Source of the DNA: Vibrio sp. D404a
Lineage (GTDB): Bacteria > Pseudomonadota > Gammaproteobacteria > Enterobacterales > Vibrionaceae
Length of the DNA stretch: 64,000 nt
NCBI RefSeq assembly: GCF_030248535.1
Contig: NZ_JAHGAJ010000011.1
Coordinates: 1-64,000 of the forward strand
Reading direction: 5' to 3'
Shown here: in pieces, positions 44,556-54,217 of the stretch
Position numbering within the stretch: the first letter of the stretch is position 1
How the letters are laid out: each line of letters opens with the position of its first letter
Made by a program: the position numbers and the translations under genes
The notes under the pieces: model-generated
Told to the model about the DNA's origin: nothing
Databases searched by the model: none
Seen by the model: only the letters and a program-made list of their open reading frames with translations

Positions 44556-47164
44556 AGCTTCGAACCAAGACGATCATTGGTATCGCGCTGATTGAGGCGT
44601 TAGCACTAGGGATCTTGATATTCAGTGGCTTGAATTGGTTAAAGAGCTCGAATGAAAAGAGTCTCGAGCTTGGTAGCCAACAGCTAGTGAGTGTGTTTGC
44701 TAAAGCGTCTCGTGATGCGGTGATCGCCACCGATTTGGCCTATCTAGATAGTTTTGCTCAGTCGGTCGTGAGTGAGCATAACTTGGCTTATATCCGGATA
44801 TTGAATCAAGACAAACTAGAGCTGACACTGCAAGGTGATTATGAGGGCGTCAATACACAAGCTCGTCCTTTTGAGGTCAGTGATGGTGTTTATGACGTCA
44901 GCAGCGTAATCACGTTGGATGGTCAGCCCTACGGTTATGTTGAAATGGGTGTCCGAGTCGACGGCATCCATGAAATTCTTAGCCTTGCCACACAGGCGAG
45001 CTTTGTCATCGCGATTGTCGAAATCACATTAGTGGCACTGTTTTCATTTGCTCTCGGTACTTACTTAATGAATCGCTTAGATATTTTGAGAAAGGCTGTG
45101 GTTAAGGTCGAGCAGCATGGTCCCGGCGCGAGTATCGATATCAAGGGCAATGATGAAGTGACGGATGTGTGCCGGGCGTTCAATAAAATGTCGCATTCAT
45201 TGAATGTTGCCCAGCAAGAACTTGAGCAAGAGGCAGAGAAACAAAGGGTTCTTTCTCAAAAGGTCTCCGAATTAGCGCAAGTGGCGGAGCACGCCCGTGA
45301 TGTCATCATAATCACCAACCCTGACGGTAAGATCTCTTGGGTCAATCCGGCCTTTGAGAAGCTGACCGGCTATGCAATGCAAGAAGCAGTAGGCAAGTCT
45401 CCGGGCGAACTTCTTCAAGGGGAGCACACCAGTCCTGATACAGTTGAACAGCTTTCCAATAGCATTAAACAACGCGAGCCTATCCGTGTTGAGATACTTA
45501 ATTACACCAAATCGAGAGAAGCGTATTGGGTTGAGCTTGATTTGTCTCCTGTACTGGACGAGCAAGGTGAGCTGCAGCGCTATATCGCCGTCGAACGTGA
45601 TATTTCAGACAGGCGTGAAATTGAAGAGAAGCTGTCACTGGCGTTGGAGCGTTCCAACAAGGCTGCTAAAGCCAAGTCTGAGTTTTTGGCCAACATGAGT
45701 CATGAGATCCGTACTCCAATGAACGCAATCATGGGGATCAGTGAGTTGCTGGTGGAGAGTGAGCAACGCGCAGAACAAAAAGGGTTGCTGCAACTACTCA
45801 ATAAATCAGCCAATAACTTAGTTACCGTCATCAACGATATCCTCGATTACAGCAAGGTTGAGGCAGGCAAACTTAACCTTACCAATCAGGTGTTCGACCT
45901 AAGAGAGTTGGTCGAAACCTGTACCTCTCTGTGTGCTTATCAAGCTGACAAGAAGCAGCTGAAGTTACTGGTCGACATGCCCTTGTCACTCAACAGCACG
46001 GTCAAAGCGGACAAAGGCAGGGTCAATCAGATCTTACTGAACCTAATTGGCAACGCGATTAAATTTACAGAGACGGGACACGTGCTGCTTAAAGTCAGTG
46101 AAGTCGAAAAGGAGGGGTTCAGTTTCTATCAGTTTGACGTTATTGATACGGGTATTGGCATCCCCGAGGATCGTCTACCTTACATCATGGAGAAGTTCGA
46201 GCAGGTCGATAACTCAGTGACGCGTAAGTACGAAGGCACTGGGCTTGGGCTTGCGATCTCCAAGCGTTTGATTCAGATGTACGATGGTGAACTCAAGGTG
46301 CATTCAAGTTTGGGTAAAGGCTCATGCTTTAGTTTCTGTTTGAAGCTAGAAACGCAAAGCGAAGCGGATAAAACGAGCGCCAAACTCAAAGACTGCTCTG
46401 TGCTTTATATTGATGACTACCAGCCACGAGTCGAGCTGTTTAATACCTTGGCCTCGGAGTTGGAATTGCAGGTGACACATTATCAACACCTTGATCAAGT
46501 CCCCACCCAATGGGCGACTGAACCAAGGTTTGATCGTATGCTGGTCAATGTGCAACAGGAGGGGGAGATAAAACAGGCGCTTCATCTTGCGAAAGAGGTG
46601 CTTGATTGTGAATCTGTGTCTCTGCTCGAGCCGCTATCGGCTGAAGATTCCAGTCATTGCATTAACGAGCGCTGCGAGGTCCTGCATCAGCCAATAACGC
46701 ATCACAAGGTGCAGAGTCTGTTTAAAAACCTCGTCAGCACTAACGTACCGCTTGAAACAGAGGATCAAGTTGACCTGACAGGCGTGAATCTATTGGTTGC
46801 CGAAGACAGCAGTATTAACCGAGTGCTGATTGAAAAAATGTTAGATGGCACAGGTGTAGAGCTAACCATGGCTGAAGATGGTGTGATTGCAGTGGATGTC
46901 TATCAGCAACTCAAACCAGACTTAGTAATTACCGATATCTCGATGCCAAATAAGGATGGTTACAGCGTGACTAAGGAGATTCGAGAGTTTCAGGATCAAG
47001 GGTTGGCGTCATGGTGCCCGATCATTGCTTTCTCAGCGCACGCCCTGCTTGAAGACCAAGAGAAGGGCGCGGAGTTTGGTATGGATGACTATCTGACTAA
47101 GCCGGTGCAAAGAGCCGACCTACTCAACATGATTGCTAAGTGGAGCTCGCAAAAGGCGAGCTGA
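44552..47164 (+). CDS. Hybrid sensor histidine kinase (HAMP-PAS-HisKA-HATPase-REC-REC)
   Basis: An 870-residue inner-membrane kinase. TM1 (about 8-29) and TM2 (about 148-172) flank a periplasmic domain. HAMP follows, then PAS with PAC (about 240-360), HisKA with His384 in NMSHEIRTPMNA, and HATPase_c with NAIKFTETG and GTGLGLAIS. A receiver-like domain at about 606-715 has YIDDYQ but lacks the phospho-aspartate (MLVNV). The final receiver is intact, with Asp795 in VITDISMP and Lys in LTKPVQ. There is no Hpt domain, so a separate phosphotransfer protein is needed. It is coupled to the PhnD-like gene. Confidence 0.93.
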   Translation: MKLRTKTIIGIALIEALALGILIFSGLNWLKSSNEKSLELGSQQLVSVFAKASRDAVIATDLAYLDSFAQSVVSEHNLAYIRILNQDKLELTLQGDYEGVNTQARPFEVSDGVYDVSSVITLDGQPYGYVEMGVRVDGIHEILSLATQASFVIAIVEITLVALFSFALGTYLMNRLDILRKAVVKVEQHGPGASIDIKGNDEVTDVCRAFNKMSHSLNVAQQELEQEAEKQRVLSQKVSELAQVAEHARDVIIITNPDGKISWVNPAFEKLTGYAMQEAVGKSPGELLQGEHTSPDTVEQLSNSIKQREPIRVEILNYTKSREAYWVELDLSPVLDEQGELQRYIAVERDISDRREIEEKLSLALERSNKAAKAKSEFLANMSHEIRTPMNAIMGISELLVESEQRAEQKGLLQLLNKSANNLVTVINDILDYSKVEAGKLNLTNQVFDLRELVETCTSLCAYQADKKQLKLLVDMPLSLNSTVKADKGRVNQILLNLIGNAIKFTETGHVLLKVSEVEKEGFSFYQFDVIDTGIGIPEDRLPYIMEKFEQVDNSVTRKYEGTGLGLAISKRLIQMYDGELKVHSSLGKGSCFSFCLKLETQSEADKTSAKLKDCSVLYIDDYQPRVELFNTLASELELQVTHYQHLDQVPTQWATEPRFDRMLVNVQQEGEIKQALHLAKEVLDCESVSLLEPLSAEDSSHCINERCEVLHQPITHHKVQSLFKNLVSTNVPLETEDQVDLTGVNLLVAEDSSINRVLIEKMLDGTGVELTMAEDGVIAVDVYQQLKPDLVITDISMPNKDGYSVTKEIREFQDQGLASWCPIIAFSAHALLEDQEKGAEFGMDDYLTKPVQRADLLNMIAKWSSQKAS

Positions 47165-47165
47165 T

Positions 47166-48092
47166 TTACGCCTGCTGCTGGGTGATTTCATCAAAGAACG
47201 CACGGGCAGCAGGAGAGAGTGAATCTATGGGTTGCTTCATCACAAGATAAAACTGACTCTTGAGGTGCCATTTATCGGGCTGAAGGGCGATCAGTGCTTG
47301 GTCGTAGTGCCCTCTGTCGATTAGGTGTGATGGCAAAAAGCTCAGGTGTGTGCCTGCCAAGGTCAAAATCACACCTGATTCGACATGCCAACCGTCGAAC
47401 GGTTTCACCGAGTCATACTGCTCGATGTTCAACAGTCGCAGCATATCGTCTTTGGCATAGCCGCCCATATTGATTCGACAGCCATCTAGTGAGAAATCCC
47501 TGTCCATGATCTGTTCTGCTAAGTCGCGTCTTGCGTAGAGGTAGCTGTCTTCATCAAACAGTGGGTATTTATGTTGAAAGGCTGACTTTTGATGTGACCC
47601 CAACACCACGATCATCATATCAATATGGTTCTTAGCCAATTTCTCATTGAGTTGAGTAAAGTCGCCGACATCGACGCTCACTTCCACACTATCACTCAAT
47701 TGATAAAATGACTCGATGGCTTTAGGCAGAGGGTTGTTGGGCAGGGTAACTGTATTATCGAGACACCCAATGCGAACATGCCCTGATAGCTCGGTTTGTA
47801 CGCCGCGAAGCTTATAGGCAAAGTCTGTCAGTGTTGATTTGAGTTGATTTGCATATTTATAGACTTGCTCACCCTCATGGGTAAGCTGAAATCCTTTTCG
47901 ACCACGTTGGCATAATGTTAATTCTAAGCTTTTTTCCAACGCAATAAGTTGATTACTGAGCACAGGTTGGCTGATCCCTGTACTGGCGACTGCCTGATTG
48001 ATACCACCTTGCTCGACGATCTCACAAAATAACTCCAATCTTCGGATGTCTCTTTTATCTAACCTATTGTTTGGGTTCATCTTCTCATTCAC
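47166..48092 (-). CDS. LysR-family regulator of the NCS1/hydantoinase operon
   Basis: A 308-residue regulator with an N-terminal winged HTH (about 15-75; LFCEIVEQGGINQAVASTGISQPVLSNQL) and a LysR substrate domain (about 100-300). It is divergent from the permease-DUF917-hydantoinase operon across 93 bases that contain LysR-type repeats, so it probably activates that operon when its substrate is present. It ends two bases after the stop of the convergent hybrid kinase gene. ATGs at 48092 and 48080 are both possible starts. Confidence 0.9.
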   Translation of the reverse strand: MNEKMNPNNRLDKRDIRRLELFCEIVEQGGINQAVASTGISQPVLSNQLIALEKSLELTLCQRGRKGFQLTHEGEQVYKYANQLKSTLTDFAYKLRGVQTELSGHVRIGCLDNTVTLPNNPLPKAIESFYQLSDSVEVSVDVGDFTQLNEKLAKNHIDMMIVVLGSHQKSAFQHKYPLFDEDSYLYARRDLAEQIMDRDFSLDGCRINMGGYAKDDMLRLLNIEQYDSVKPFDGWHVESGVILTLAGTHLSFLPSHLIDRGHYDQALIALQPDKWHLKSQFYLVMKQPIDSLSPAARAFFDEITQQQA

Positions 48093-48111
48093 ATTTGTTT
48101 TTTGTTATGTT

Positions 48112-48148
48112 TGTATTTAATTATATTCATTTATTAACCATAAATACA
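48112..48148. promoter_or_regulatory. LysR-type operator between regulator and permease genes
   Basis: TGTATTTA (48112-48119) is a perfect inverted match to TAAATACA (48141-48148). Inside lies TTTATTAACCATAAA (48130-48144), a TTTAT-N5-ATAAA dyad of the T-N11-A type. Overlapping dyads of this kind are usual recognition and activation sites of LysR proteins. Confidence 0.55.
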
Positions 48149-48185
48149 TCAGTATGCTTTATTCACACTTATGGAATAACAATGC

Positions 48186-49541
48186 ATGGATGGCGTTATG
48201 GCAACACAAGCTTATATGAAAGAGCAAGCGACTGAGCAGAGCCACAAGAAGATTGATGACTTCGAATTAGAGCCTGTACCGGAGAAAGCCAAACGCTCTT
48301 GGTGGGTGATTAGCCTGATCTGGTTAGCGATTGGTATTGATATCTCAGGCTTGTTCCTAGGTTCCATTCTAAGTAGCGGGATTGGTTTTGAAGACGCGCT
48401 TATTGCCACTTTTGTCGGCTCAGGGCTGCTCGCTGTTATCGCCATGCTTTGTGCCAACATCGGCTTTCAAGCTGGGGTATCTACTCCGCTGGTCAGTAGC
48501 GCGGTATTTGGCCGCAATGGCGGTAAGATTTTAGGTCTTATCAACGGTGTTTCTCTGGTCGGTTGGTTTGCTTTTCAGGCCGATTTTTTCGCCTACATCA
48601 TGGTCGATGCGCTCATGAAATACGACATCATGGTGTCTCACCTGACCGCGCTGATTGCTGGCAGTGTCCTCATGATGATGACGGCAATTTATGGCGTGCG
48701 TGCACTCGGCAAACTCAGTACCTATTCGGTGCCGCTTATGGTCACTCTGATTACCGTTGGCCTGTTTATGGCGGCCGATTATCAAGGCGGTGCTGCGCCA
48801 AGTATTACGGACCCTCTCACCTTGGGTCAGGCGATCTCGTTTGTTATGTCTATCTGGATTCTGGCAGCCGTGGCTGCTCCTGACATTGCTCGTTATGCTA
48901 AAACTCGTAAAGACGCCATTCTAGGTGCGGGCATCGGCTTTTTAGTCGGCAACAGTGCCATCATCCTTATCGCGCTTATTCTTACCAAAATGACCGGCAC
49001 AGATGACCTTGTTGAAGTGTTCTTCAGCTTAGGTCTTGGTATGGCTGCCATCATTGTGTTGGTGTTTGCCCAATGGACGACCAACAGCAGTAACCTCACT
49101 TCGGGTGGCTTGTGTATGTCGATGGTACTGCCAAATATTCCACGCCCAGTGTTAGTGGTGCTGATGACCATTGTTGGGATTGGTATCGCGCAGCTTGGCA
49201 TGGTGAATAAGTTTACCGATTTCTTGATGCTATTGAGCGTGACCATTGCGCCTGCAGCCGGTGTCTATATTGTTCAATACTACCTGATTGATGCGAGCAA
49301 AATGAACTTTGAGCGCATTCAACAAGTGCCCAATTGGATGTTTAAGGGCCTTGTTTCATGGGCATTTGGTACCGCCTTTAGTGCCTGTACCGCGCCAGAG
49401 TTTTTCGAGTTGTTCTCGCTTACCAGTATCTCAGCCCTAGATGGCATTCTAGCGGCAGGTGCTCTCTATTTTGTGTTAGTGAAGCTCAGTGCTGTTTCGG
49501 ACAAGAGCCGTTCTGCGAGTGATAAGGAAGAGTCGTTGTGA
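48186..49541 (+). CDS. NCS1-family nucleobase permease (CodB-like)
   Basis: A 451-residue inner-membrane permease with about twelve helices of the nucleobase:cation symporter-1 (cytosine permease) family. WWVISLIWLAIGIDISGLFLGS, TPLVSSAVFGRNGGK and VAAPDIARYAKTRKDAI match the family. The last two genes of the operon suggest the cargo is a cyclic ureide or related N-heterocycle rather than cytosine itself. Starts at 48186 and 48198 are both possible. It overlaps the DUF917 gene by four bases (GTGA). Confidence 0.9.
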   Translation: MDGVMATQAYMKEQATEQSHKKIDDFELEPVPEKAKRSWWVISLIWLAIGIDISGLFLGSILSSGIGFEDALIATFVGSGLLAVIAMLCANIGFQAGVSTPLVSSAVFGRNGGKILGLINGVSLVGWFAFQADFFAYIMVDALMKYDIMVSHLTALIAGSVLMMMTAIYGVRALGKLSTYSVPLMVTLITVGLFMAADYQGGAAPSITDPLTLGQAISFVMSIWILAAVAAPDIARYAKTRKDAILGAGIGFLVGNSAIILIALILTKMTGTDDLVEVFFSLGLGMAAIIVLVFAQWTTNSSNLTSGGLCMSMVLPNIPRPVLVVLMTIVGIGIAQLGMVNKFTDFLMLLSVTIAPAAGVYIVQYYLIDASKMNFERIQQVPNWMFKGLVSWAFGTAFSACTAPEFFELFSLTSISALDGILAAGALYFVLVKLSAVSDKSRSASDKEESL

Positions 49542-50677
49542 TTATTACTGAACAGATGATTGATGATATTGCGTTGGGTGCCACGGTATTAGGAACTGGT
49601 GGCGGTGGTGACCCCTACAGCGGCGCGCTTATGGCAAAACACGCCATCGCGACGGCAAAGCAACCCGTCCATATTATTGCCTTAGACGAGGTGGAAGATG
49701 GTTGGATGACCGTGCCATCTTCAATGATAGGTGCGCCAACGGTCGCGGTTGAAAAACTGAATTCAAAAGATCAAATGCTGGTAGCGTTTGAAGCGATGGA
49801 GAAGGCACTGGAAACCAACATTTCAGCGACGTTTCCGATTGAAGTTGGTGGTTTTAATTCGCTGATTCCAATCATGGTCGCGGCGCAAAAAAATATCCCA
49901 GTGGTTGACTGTGACGCCATGGGACGCGCGTTTCCAGAGGCGCAAATGGTGACGTTCTTCTTGGATGACCTGCCTTCAGCACCCAACACCTTAGCCGATG
50001 AGCGCGGCAACGTTGTGACCCTATATCCGGTTGATGGGCTTTGGTCAGAAAAGTTTGCTCGCCCGATCACTGAGCAGATGGGAGGATCTGCAGCGATGTG
50101 TGATTATCCAATGCGTGGGCACAATCTAAAACGCAGTGCGCTTCCAGCAACCTTAACTCAAGCAATGAATATCGGTGCCGCGATTCGCGAGGCGAACGAC
50201 AACAATCAGAGTGGCACTCAAGCCGTGCTTGATATTGTCGGTGGACACACTCTGATAAGCGGGAAAATTGTGGATATTCAACGTGAAACGGATGGCGGCT
50301 TTGCGACTGGTGGCGTGGTGATTGAGAGGCTCGCTCAGTTTGAAGATACCGGCGTCGACAGTGTTTTCGTACAGTTTCAGAACGAGCTATTGCTGGCACA
50401 TAAAGGGCGTAGCCGAGCAGATATGTCCCAAGAGAATTTACTGGCATCGACACCCGATCTGATTTCGATTCTGGATCATGAAACCGGCAAACCTATCACC
50501 ACAGAGCAACTGCGCTATGGGCAACGAATCGACCTTATTGCTTACCCTTGTGACCCGAAGTGGCGCTCTGAAAAGGGTATACAGGTCGCAGGTCCAGGGT
50601 ATTTCGGATACAGCGTAGATTATCAGCCAATTGAACAATTAAAAGCGGTACTAAAGGGGAAGTCGTATGAGCAATAA
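49538..50677 (+). CDS. DUF917 family protein
   Basis: A 379-residue cytoplasmic protein of the DUF917 family, recognised from the N-terminal LGTGGGGDPYSGALMAKHAI and the SLIPIMVAAQ region (GFNSLIPIMV). Members are regularly found beside hydantoinase/oxoprolinase genes and may supply part of the ring-opening activity. It starts with GTG inside the permease stop codon and overlaps the next gene by 11 bases, so the three are strongly coupled. Confidence 0.88.
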   Translation: MIITEQMIDDIALGATVLGTGGGGDPYSGALMAKHAIATAKQPVHIIALDEVEDGWMTVPSSMIGAPTVAVEKLNSKDQMLVAFEAMEKALETNISATFPIEVGGFNSLIPIMVAAQKNIPVVDCDAMGRAFPEAQMVTFFLDDLPSAPNTLADERGNVVTLYPVDGLWSEKFARPITEQMGGSAAMCDYPMRGHNLKRSALPATLTQAMNIGAAIREANDNNQSGTQAVLDIVGGHTLISGKIVDIQRETDGGFATGGVVIERLAQFEDTGVDSVFVQFQNELLLAHKGRSRADMSQENLLASTPDLISILDHETGKPITTEQLRYGQRIDLIAYPCDPKWRSEKGIQVAGPGYFGYSVDYQPIEQLKAVLKGKSYEQ

Positions 50678-52250
50678 TCAGATTGATTACTGTCGTCTCG
50701 GGATCGACGTTGGCGGTACCAACACCGATGGTGTACTACTGGATGCAAACCTCAATGTGATCGCGAAGATCAAAACCGCTACCACGCATGACATCTCTAG
50801 CGGGATCGATAACGCCATTACGGCTCTGCTCTCACAGGCTGGAGTAGAGGGACATCAAGTTCAGCACGCGATGCTAGGAACCACGCAGTGCACCAACGCG
50901 ATTGTTGAGCGCAAAGGCTTGGATCGAGTCGGTATGATTCGCTTGTCACTGCCAAGTGGTGATAGCGTGCCTCCTCTGTGTGGCTGGAGCCAAGCATGGC
51001 AAAACTTGTTGGGTGAACATTTCTATCAAGCCCACGGTGGGTATGAATATGACGGCCAGTTGATCGCTGATATCCAAGAGCAAGAAATCCGCCATATCTG
51101 CCGTCAGATGAAGGGACAAGTTGAGTCGATAGCGATATGCGGCGTATTTTCTCCAGTAAATGGTGCTCAAGAACGCCAAGTCGCGGAGTGGGTCGAGCAA
51201 GAGTTGCCAGACGTGAATATCTCGCTTTCGCATAAAGTGGGCAGTTTAGGTTTATTAGAGCGCGAGAATGCGACGATCTTAAATGCGGCTCTGCAAGGCA
51301 CAGCCAAACGCTTTGTTGATGGTTTTTGCAATGCACTGGTTAAACACAATATTCAAACCACGCCCTATTTTGGACAGAACGATGGGACTTTAATGTCGCA
51401 AAAATTTGCACTTAAATACCCAATTCTCACCGTTGCTTGTGGCCCAACCAACTCTATTCGCGGGGCGAGCCATTTAACCAAATTACAAGATGCGATTGTG
51501 GTTGATGTTGGCGGAACCACCTCTGATATCGGTGTCTTGACCCACGGTTATCCACGAGAATCGAGCCTTGCGGTAGAGATCGGTGAGGTGAGAACCAACT
51601 TCCGTATGCCTGATATTCTTGCGCTGGCGATTGGTGGCGGCACCATGGTTCGATTTGAGGGTGAGGACATTCTGCTTGGCCCTGAGAGTGTAGGTCACAC
51701 ATTGACACACAGCGCACGCAGTTTCGGTGGCGATCAGCTTACCCTTACCGATATCGCGTTGAAAACGGAACAAATGACTTGGCAGGCTGAGCATAATCTT
51801 CAATCCAATATTGGTATCGATAAAGCAGAAGCCGAGCGCGTATATCAGCAGATGGTTCGCGATGTGGAGGAGGGGATCGATAAGATGAAAACCTCAGCAG
51901 CCAGTGTTCCTGTGATCATGGTGGGTGGAGGCAGCGCCCTGTTTCCCGACCATTTTGAAGGGGTCAGCGAAGTGGTGCGCCCTGAGCATTTTGAGGTGGC
52001 TAACGCTATCGGTGTAGCCCTCGGTGAGATCTCTGGGCAGTTCGATAAGATCGTCTCTATCGACCCGAATGATCGAGAGCAAGTGATGCTTGAACTAGAA
52101 GAGCAAGCCAAACAAATGGCGATTGAAGCGGGTGCTTGTTCTGACAATGTGACCGTAATAGAGCGCAGCGAAATCCCACTCAGCTATCTACAAGGGAATC
52201 GCGTACACGTAAAGATCAAAGCGGCAGGGCACATCAAGTTGTCAGCTTAG
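50667..52250 (+). CDS. Hydantoinase/oxoprolinase (HyuA) family protein
   Basis: A 527-residue ATP-dependent ring-opening enzyme of the hydantoinase A/oxoprolinase family with the ASKHA-type phosphate loop GIDVGGTNTDGVLL (about 13-26). Other signatures are AMLGTTQCTNAIVERKGL, the second phosphate loop VDVGGTTSDIGVL and the C-terminal VMVGGGSALFP. There is no HyuB partner; DUF917 takes its place. It probably opens a hydantoin-like or oxolactam ring in an ATP-dependent step. It is the last gene of the operon; the exact substrate is unknown. Confidence 0.9.
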   Translation: MSNNQIDYCRLGIDVGGTNTDGVLLDANLNVIAKIKTATTHDISSGIDNAITALLSQAGVEGHQVQHAMLGTTQCTNAIVERKGLDRVGMIRLSLPSGDSVPPLCGWSQAWQNLLGEHFYQAHGGYEYDGQLIADIQEQEIRHICRQMKGQVESIAICGVFSPVNGAQERQVAEWVEQELPDVNISLSHKVGSLGLLERENATILNAALQGTAKRFVDGFCNALVKHNIQTTPYFGQNDGTLMSQKFALKYPILTVACGPTNSIRGASHLTKLQDAIVVDVGGTTSDIGVLTHGYPRESSLAVEIGEVRTNFRMPDILALAIGGGTMVRFEGEDILLGPESVGHTLTHSARSFGGDQLTLTDIALKTEQMTWQAEHNLQSNIGIDKAEAERVYQQMVRDVEEGIDKMKTSAASVPVIMVGGGSALFPDHFEGVSEVVRPEHFEVANAIGVALGEISGQFDKIVSIDPNDREQVMLELEEQAKQMAIEAGACSDNVTVIERSEIPLSYLQGNRVHVKIKAAGHIKLSA

Positions 52251-52256
52251 GTTAAG

Positions 52257-52282
52257 AGCGGTGGCTTTTTGCTGCCACCGCT
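52257..52282 (+). terminator. Hairpin after the hydantoinase operon
   Basis: AGCGGTGGC and GCCACCGCT form a perfect nine-pair stem with a TTTTTGCT loop, but no T run follows. It is probably a terminator or end-protecting structure for the operon. Confidence 0.5.
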
Positions 52283-52691
52283 AGCCTTTACTGTTGCTCT
52301 TATTACCGATGTCACAACCATTACTGTCACAACGAGCAACGCCAGTTAACCAGTAAGAGATTTTGTAGCGGTTGTTAGCAAAACGCAGGTAACACCAGTC
52401 TGCTAATGGTTTGATGATTGGCCAACGAAGTGGTGCGTATAGCCAGCCTTTGCCAACCAAATCCCACGCTTTATGAGTGACATCTAAACCCAGAATGAGT
52501 TGCCCCTGTGAGTCCAAAGCATGCAGAACCGTGTTGGCGGCATTGGCATCAATATTTGGATAGTCAGCAAACTCTTCACTGTAGATATCGACGGTTTTGA
52601 TGTGGTTGTCGGTATCTTGCTTGGTTAAGGCTGCCATCTCTTTTGAGCACAAGGGGCAGGTCCCGTCGTAAAAAATCGTCAATTGTGGCAT
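52281..52691 (-). CDS. DCC-family (DUF393) thiol-disulfide oxidoreductase-like protein
   Basis: A 136-residue protein of the DUF393/DCC family with the hallmark TIFYDGTCPLCSKEM (CxxC at Cys12 and Cys15) right at the start. The family has a thioredoxin-like arrangement. A C-terminal basic stretch (RFANNRYKISYWL) and a CDSNGCD pair of cysteines follow. The start at 52691 is preferred because GGAG lies five bases upstream and the domain begins there; in-frame ATGs at 52733 and 52739 have no such site. Redox partner unknown. Confidence 0.83.
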   Translation of the reverse strand: MPQLTIFYDGTCPLCSKEMAALTKQDTDNHIKTVDIYSEEFADYPNIDANAANTVLHALDSQGQLILGLDVTHKAWDLVGKGWLYAPLRWPIIKPLADWCYLRFANNRYKISYWLTGVARCDSNGCDIGNKSNSKG

Positions 52692-52894
52692 CACTTCTCC
52701 GTGGCTTTTCCAATTTACTTCCTTGTTAGACATACGCAATGCCGCATCTGTTTGATCATCCTTGTGAGCCTAAGGACTGATTGATAAGACGGTCATCACG
52801 GAAATACTATACTTAGGCGAGGTAAGCCTAGCATTGCTGTTTTGCGGGTTCTAGGTAAACTCCCCCTTTAAACCATCATCCAGAGTGGGTATCC

Positions 52895-53452
52895 ATGATA
52901 AAAAGAGCAATGCAATTTTCTTTGCCGATGATCGCCATATTGGCCTTGGCAGGCTGTGCCAGTTACAGCATCACAGAGAAAGACATGACTGACTATTTGC
53001 AAGATTCGGTTGAGCTTAACCAATCGGTCGGTGTTGAAAACATGATGTATGCGCAAGTCGCCGTCGAAGATCTGCAGGTAAAAATTGGCCGAGCAGATGC
53101 CGATCGTGTGTCGGTTTTTGCCAACACCAACGCGCAGGTTCAAGTCTTTAATATGCAAAATATTGGGATGGATCTCGACATCGAATTCAGTGCGATTCCA
53201 GAGTATGACAAAGAGAGCGGAGAGGTGTATTTAAAATCTCTGCGTTTAGAAAACTTCAATGAAAGTGGAAAGCAGTTACCTGACAACATTGCTAATTTAC
53301 TGCAACCAGCCGTGTCGATGATCGGTCTAGCGTTATCACAACAGCCAGTTTATAAGCTTGATGGCGCGAAGGTGCAAGAGGCACTTTTGAAGTCGGCAGA
53401 GCCAAACTTAGTGATTAAAGACAATAAGTTAGTCATTGAATTGTTCGATTAA
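52895..53452 (+). CDS. DUF1439 lipoprotein (YceB-like)
   Basis: A 185-residue lipoprotein (lipobox LAGC, Cys21) with a DUF1439 domain: ASYSITEKDMTDYLQD, then alternating strands typical of YceB-type lipid-binding-like proteins (VAVEDLQVKIGRADADRVSV), ending in LVIKDNKLVIELFD. The function is unknown; the family is envelope-located. It starts at an ATG with a moderate site and is followed by the convergent esterase pair. Confidence 0.87.
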   Translation: MIKRAMQFSLPMIAILALAGCASYSITEKDMTDYLQDSVELNQSVGVENMMYAQVAVEDLQVKIGRADADRVSVFANTNAQVQVFNMQNIGMDLDIEFSAIPEYDKESGEVYLKSLRLENFNESGKQLPDNIANLLQPAVSMIGLALSQQPVYKLDGAKVQEALLKSAEPNLVIKDNKLVIELFD

Positions 53453-53488
53453 CGTTGCTTAAAGTTGTTTTGATCTCGCTTTTTAGAT

Positions 53489-54217
53489 TCAAAGATAGAG
53501 CGGGATCATTTGGCGCCAAAAGCGGCCACGGTGCGCTCGACCATCCCATTCGTACATCCGGTGACGGATCCCTTTCCGATTTAATATTTGGCTCAATTGA
53601 TGGTTGTTCTCTAAGAACGGATCCTCTTTACCAATCGCAAACACGATATCGCTATTTTTGATCTGCGTTAGTTGATCTGAGGGCGGCAAGCCTGGAAGAA
53701 AGTGGGTTGGAGTATGGTAGTAGATTTCATCATTGTATTGACCATCGAACAGATCTTTGAATGATTCAGTGCTCCAAGTGAGGTCATAACGGCCTGAGAA
53801 TGCGACCAGTTTTTGGAACAAGTGGGGATGGCGGAAGAATAAAGTGGCAGCGTGATAGGCTCCTAATGAACACCCATGAGAGATAGTACAAGGGTGGCTG
53901 TTCTTATTTGCCATTAATGGCATGACTTCTCTGAGAATATACTCTTCATACTGGCAATGGCGATGCATTCGGCCAAAAGGATGCGCCCAAAAACAATACA
54001 TGCTTTCGGTATCGATACTATCGACGCAGTAGAGCTGCAATTGCCCAGCATTAATCTTATCGGCAATGGAGTCGACTAACCCGAGGTTTTCATATTCATA
54101 GAAGCGGCCAGTACGTGTCGGAAACACCAATACCTTTGCCCCAGCATGCCCAAATACAAGCAACTCCATATTACGATTTAAGTTGGGGCTCCACCACTTA
54201 TGGTACTCACGATTCAT
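53489..54217 (-). CDS. Esterase-D-type alpha/beta hydrolase
   Basis: A 242-residue cytoplasmic alpha/beta hydrolase of the esterase (putative esterase D) family. The nucleophile elbow is SHGCSLGAYHAA with Ser117. A likely acid is in GKEDPFLEN and the base histidine is in WDGRAHRGRFW. It overlaps the upstream acetyl-xylan-esterase-type gene by 11 bases, so both are made together. No signal peptide is visible. The substrate is not predictable beyond an ester. Confidence 0.86.
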   Translation of the reverse strand: MNREYHKWWSPNLNRNMELLVFGHAGAKVLVFPTRTGRFYEYENLGLVDSIADKINAGQLQLYCVDSIDTESMYCFWAHPFGRMHRHCQYEEYILREVMPLMANKNSHPCTISHGCSLGAYHAATLFFRHPHLFQKLVAFSGRYDLTWSTESFKDLFDGQYNDEIYYHTPTHFLPGLPPSDQLTQIKNSDIVFAIGKEDPFLENNHQLSQILNRKGIRHRMYEWDGRAHRGRFWRQMIPLYL

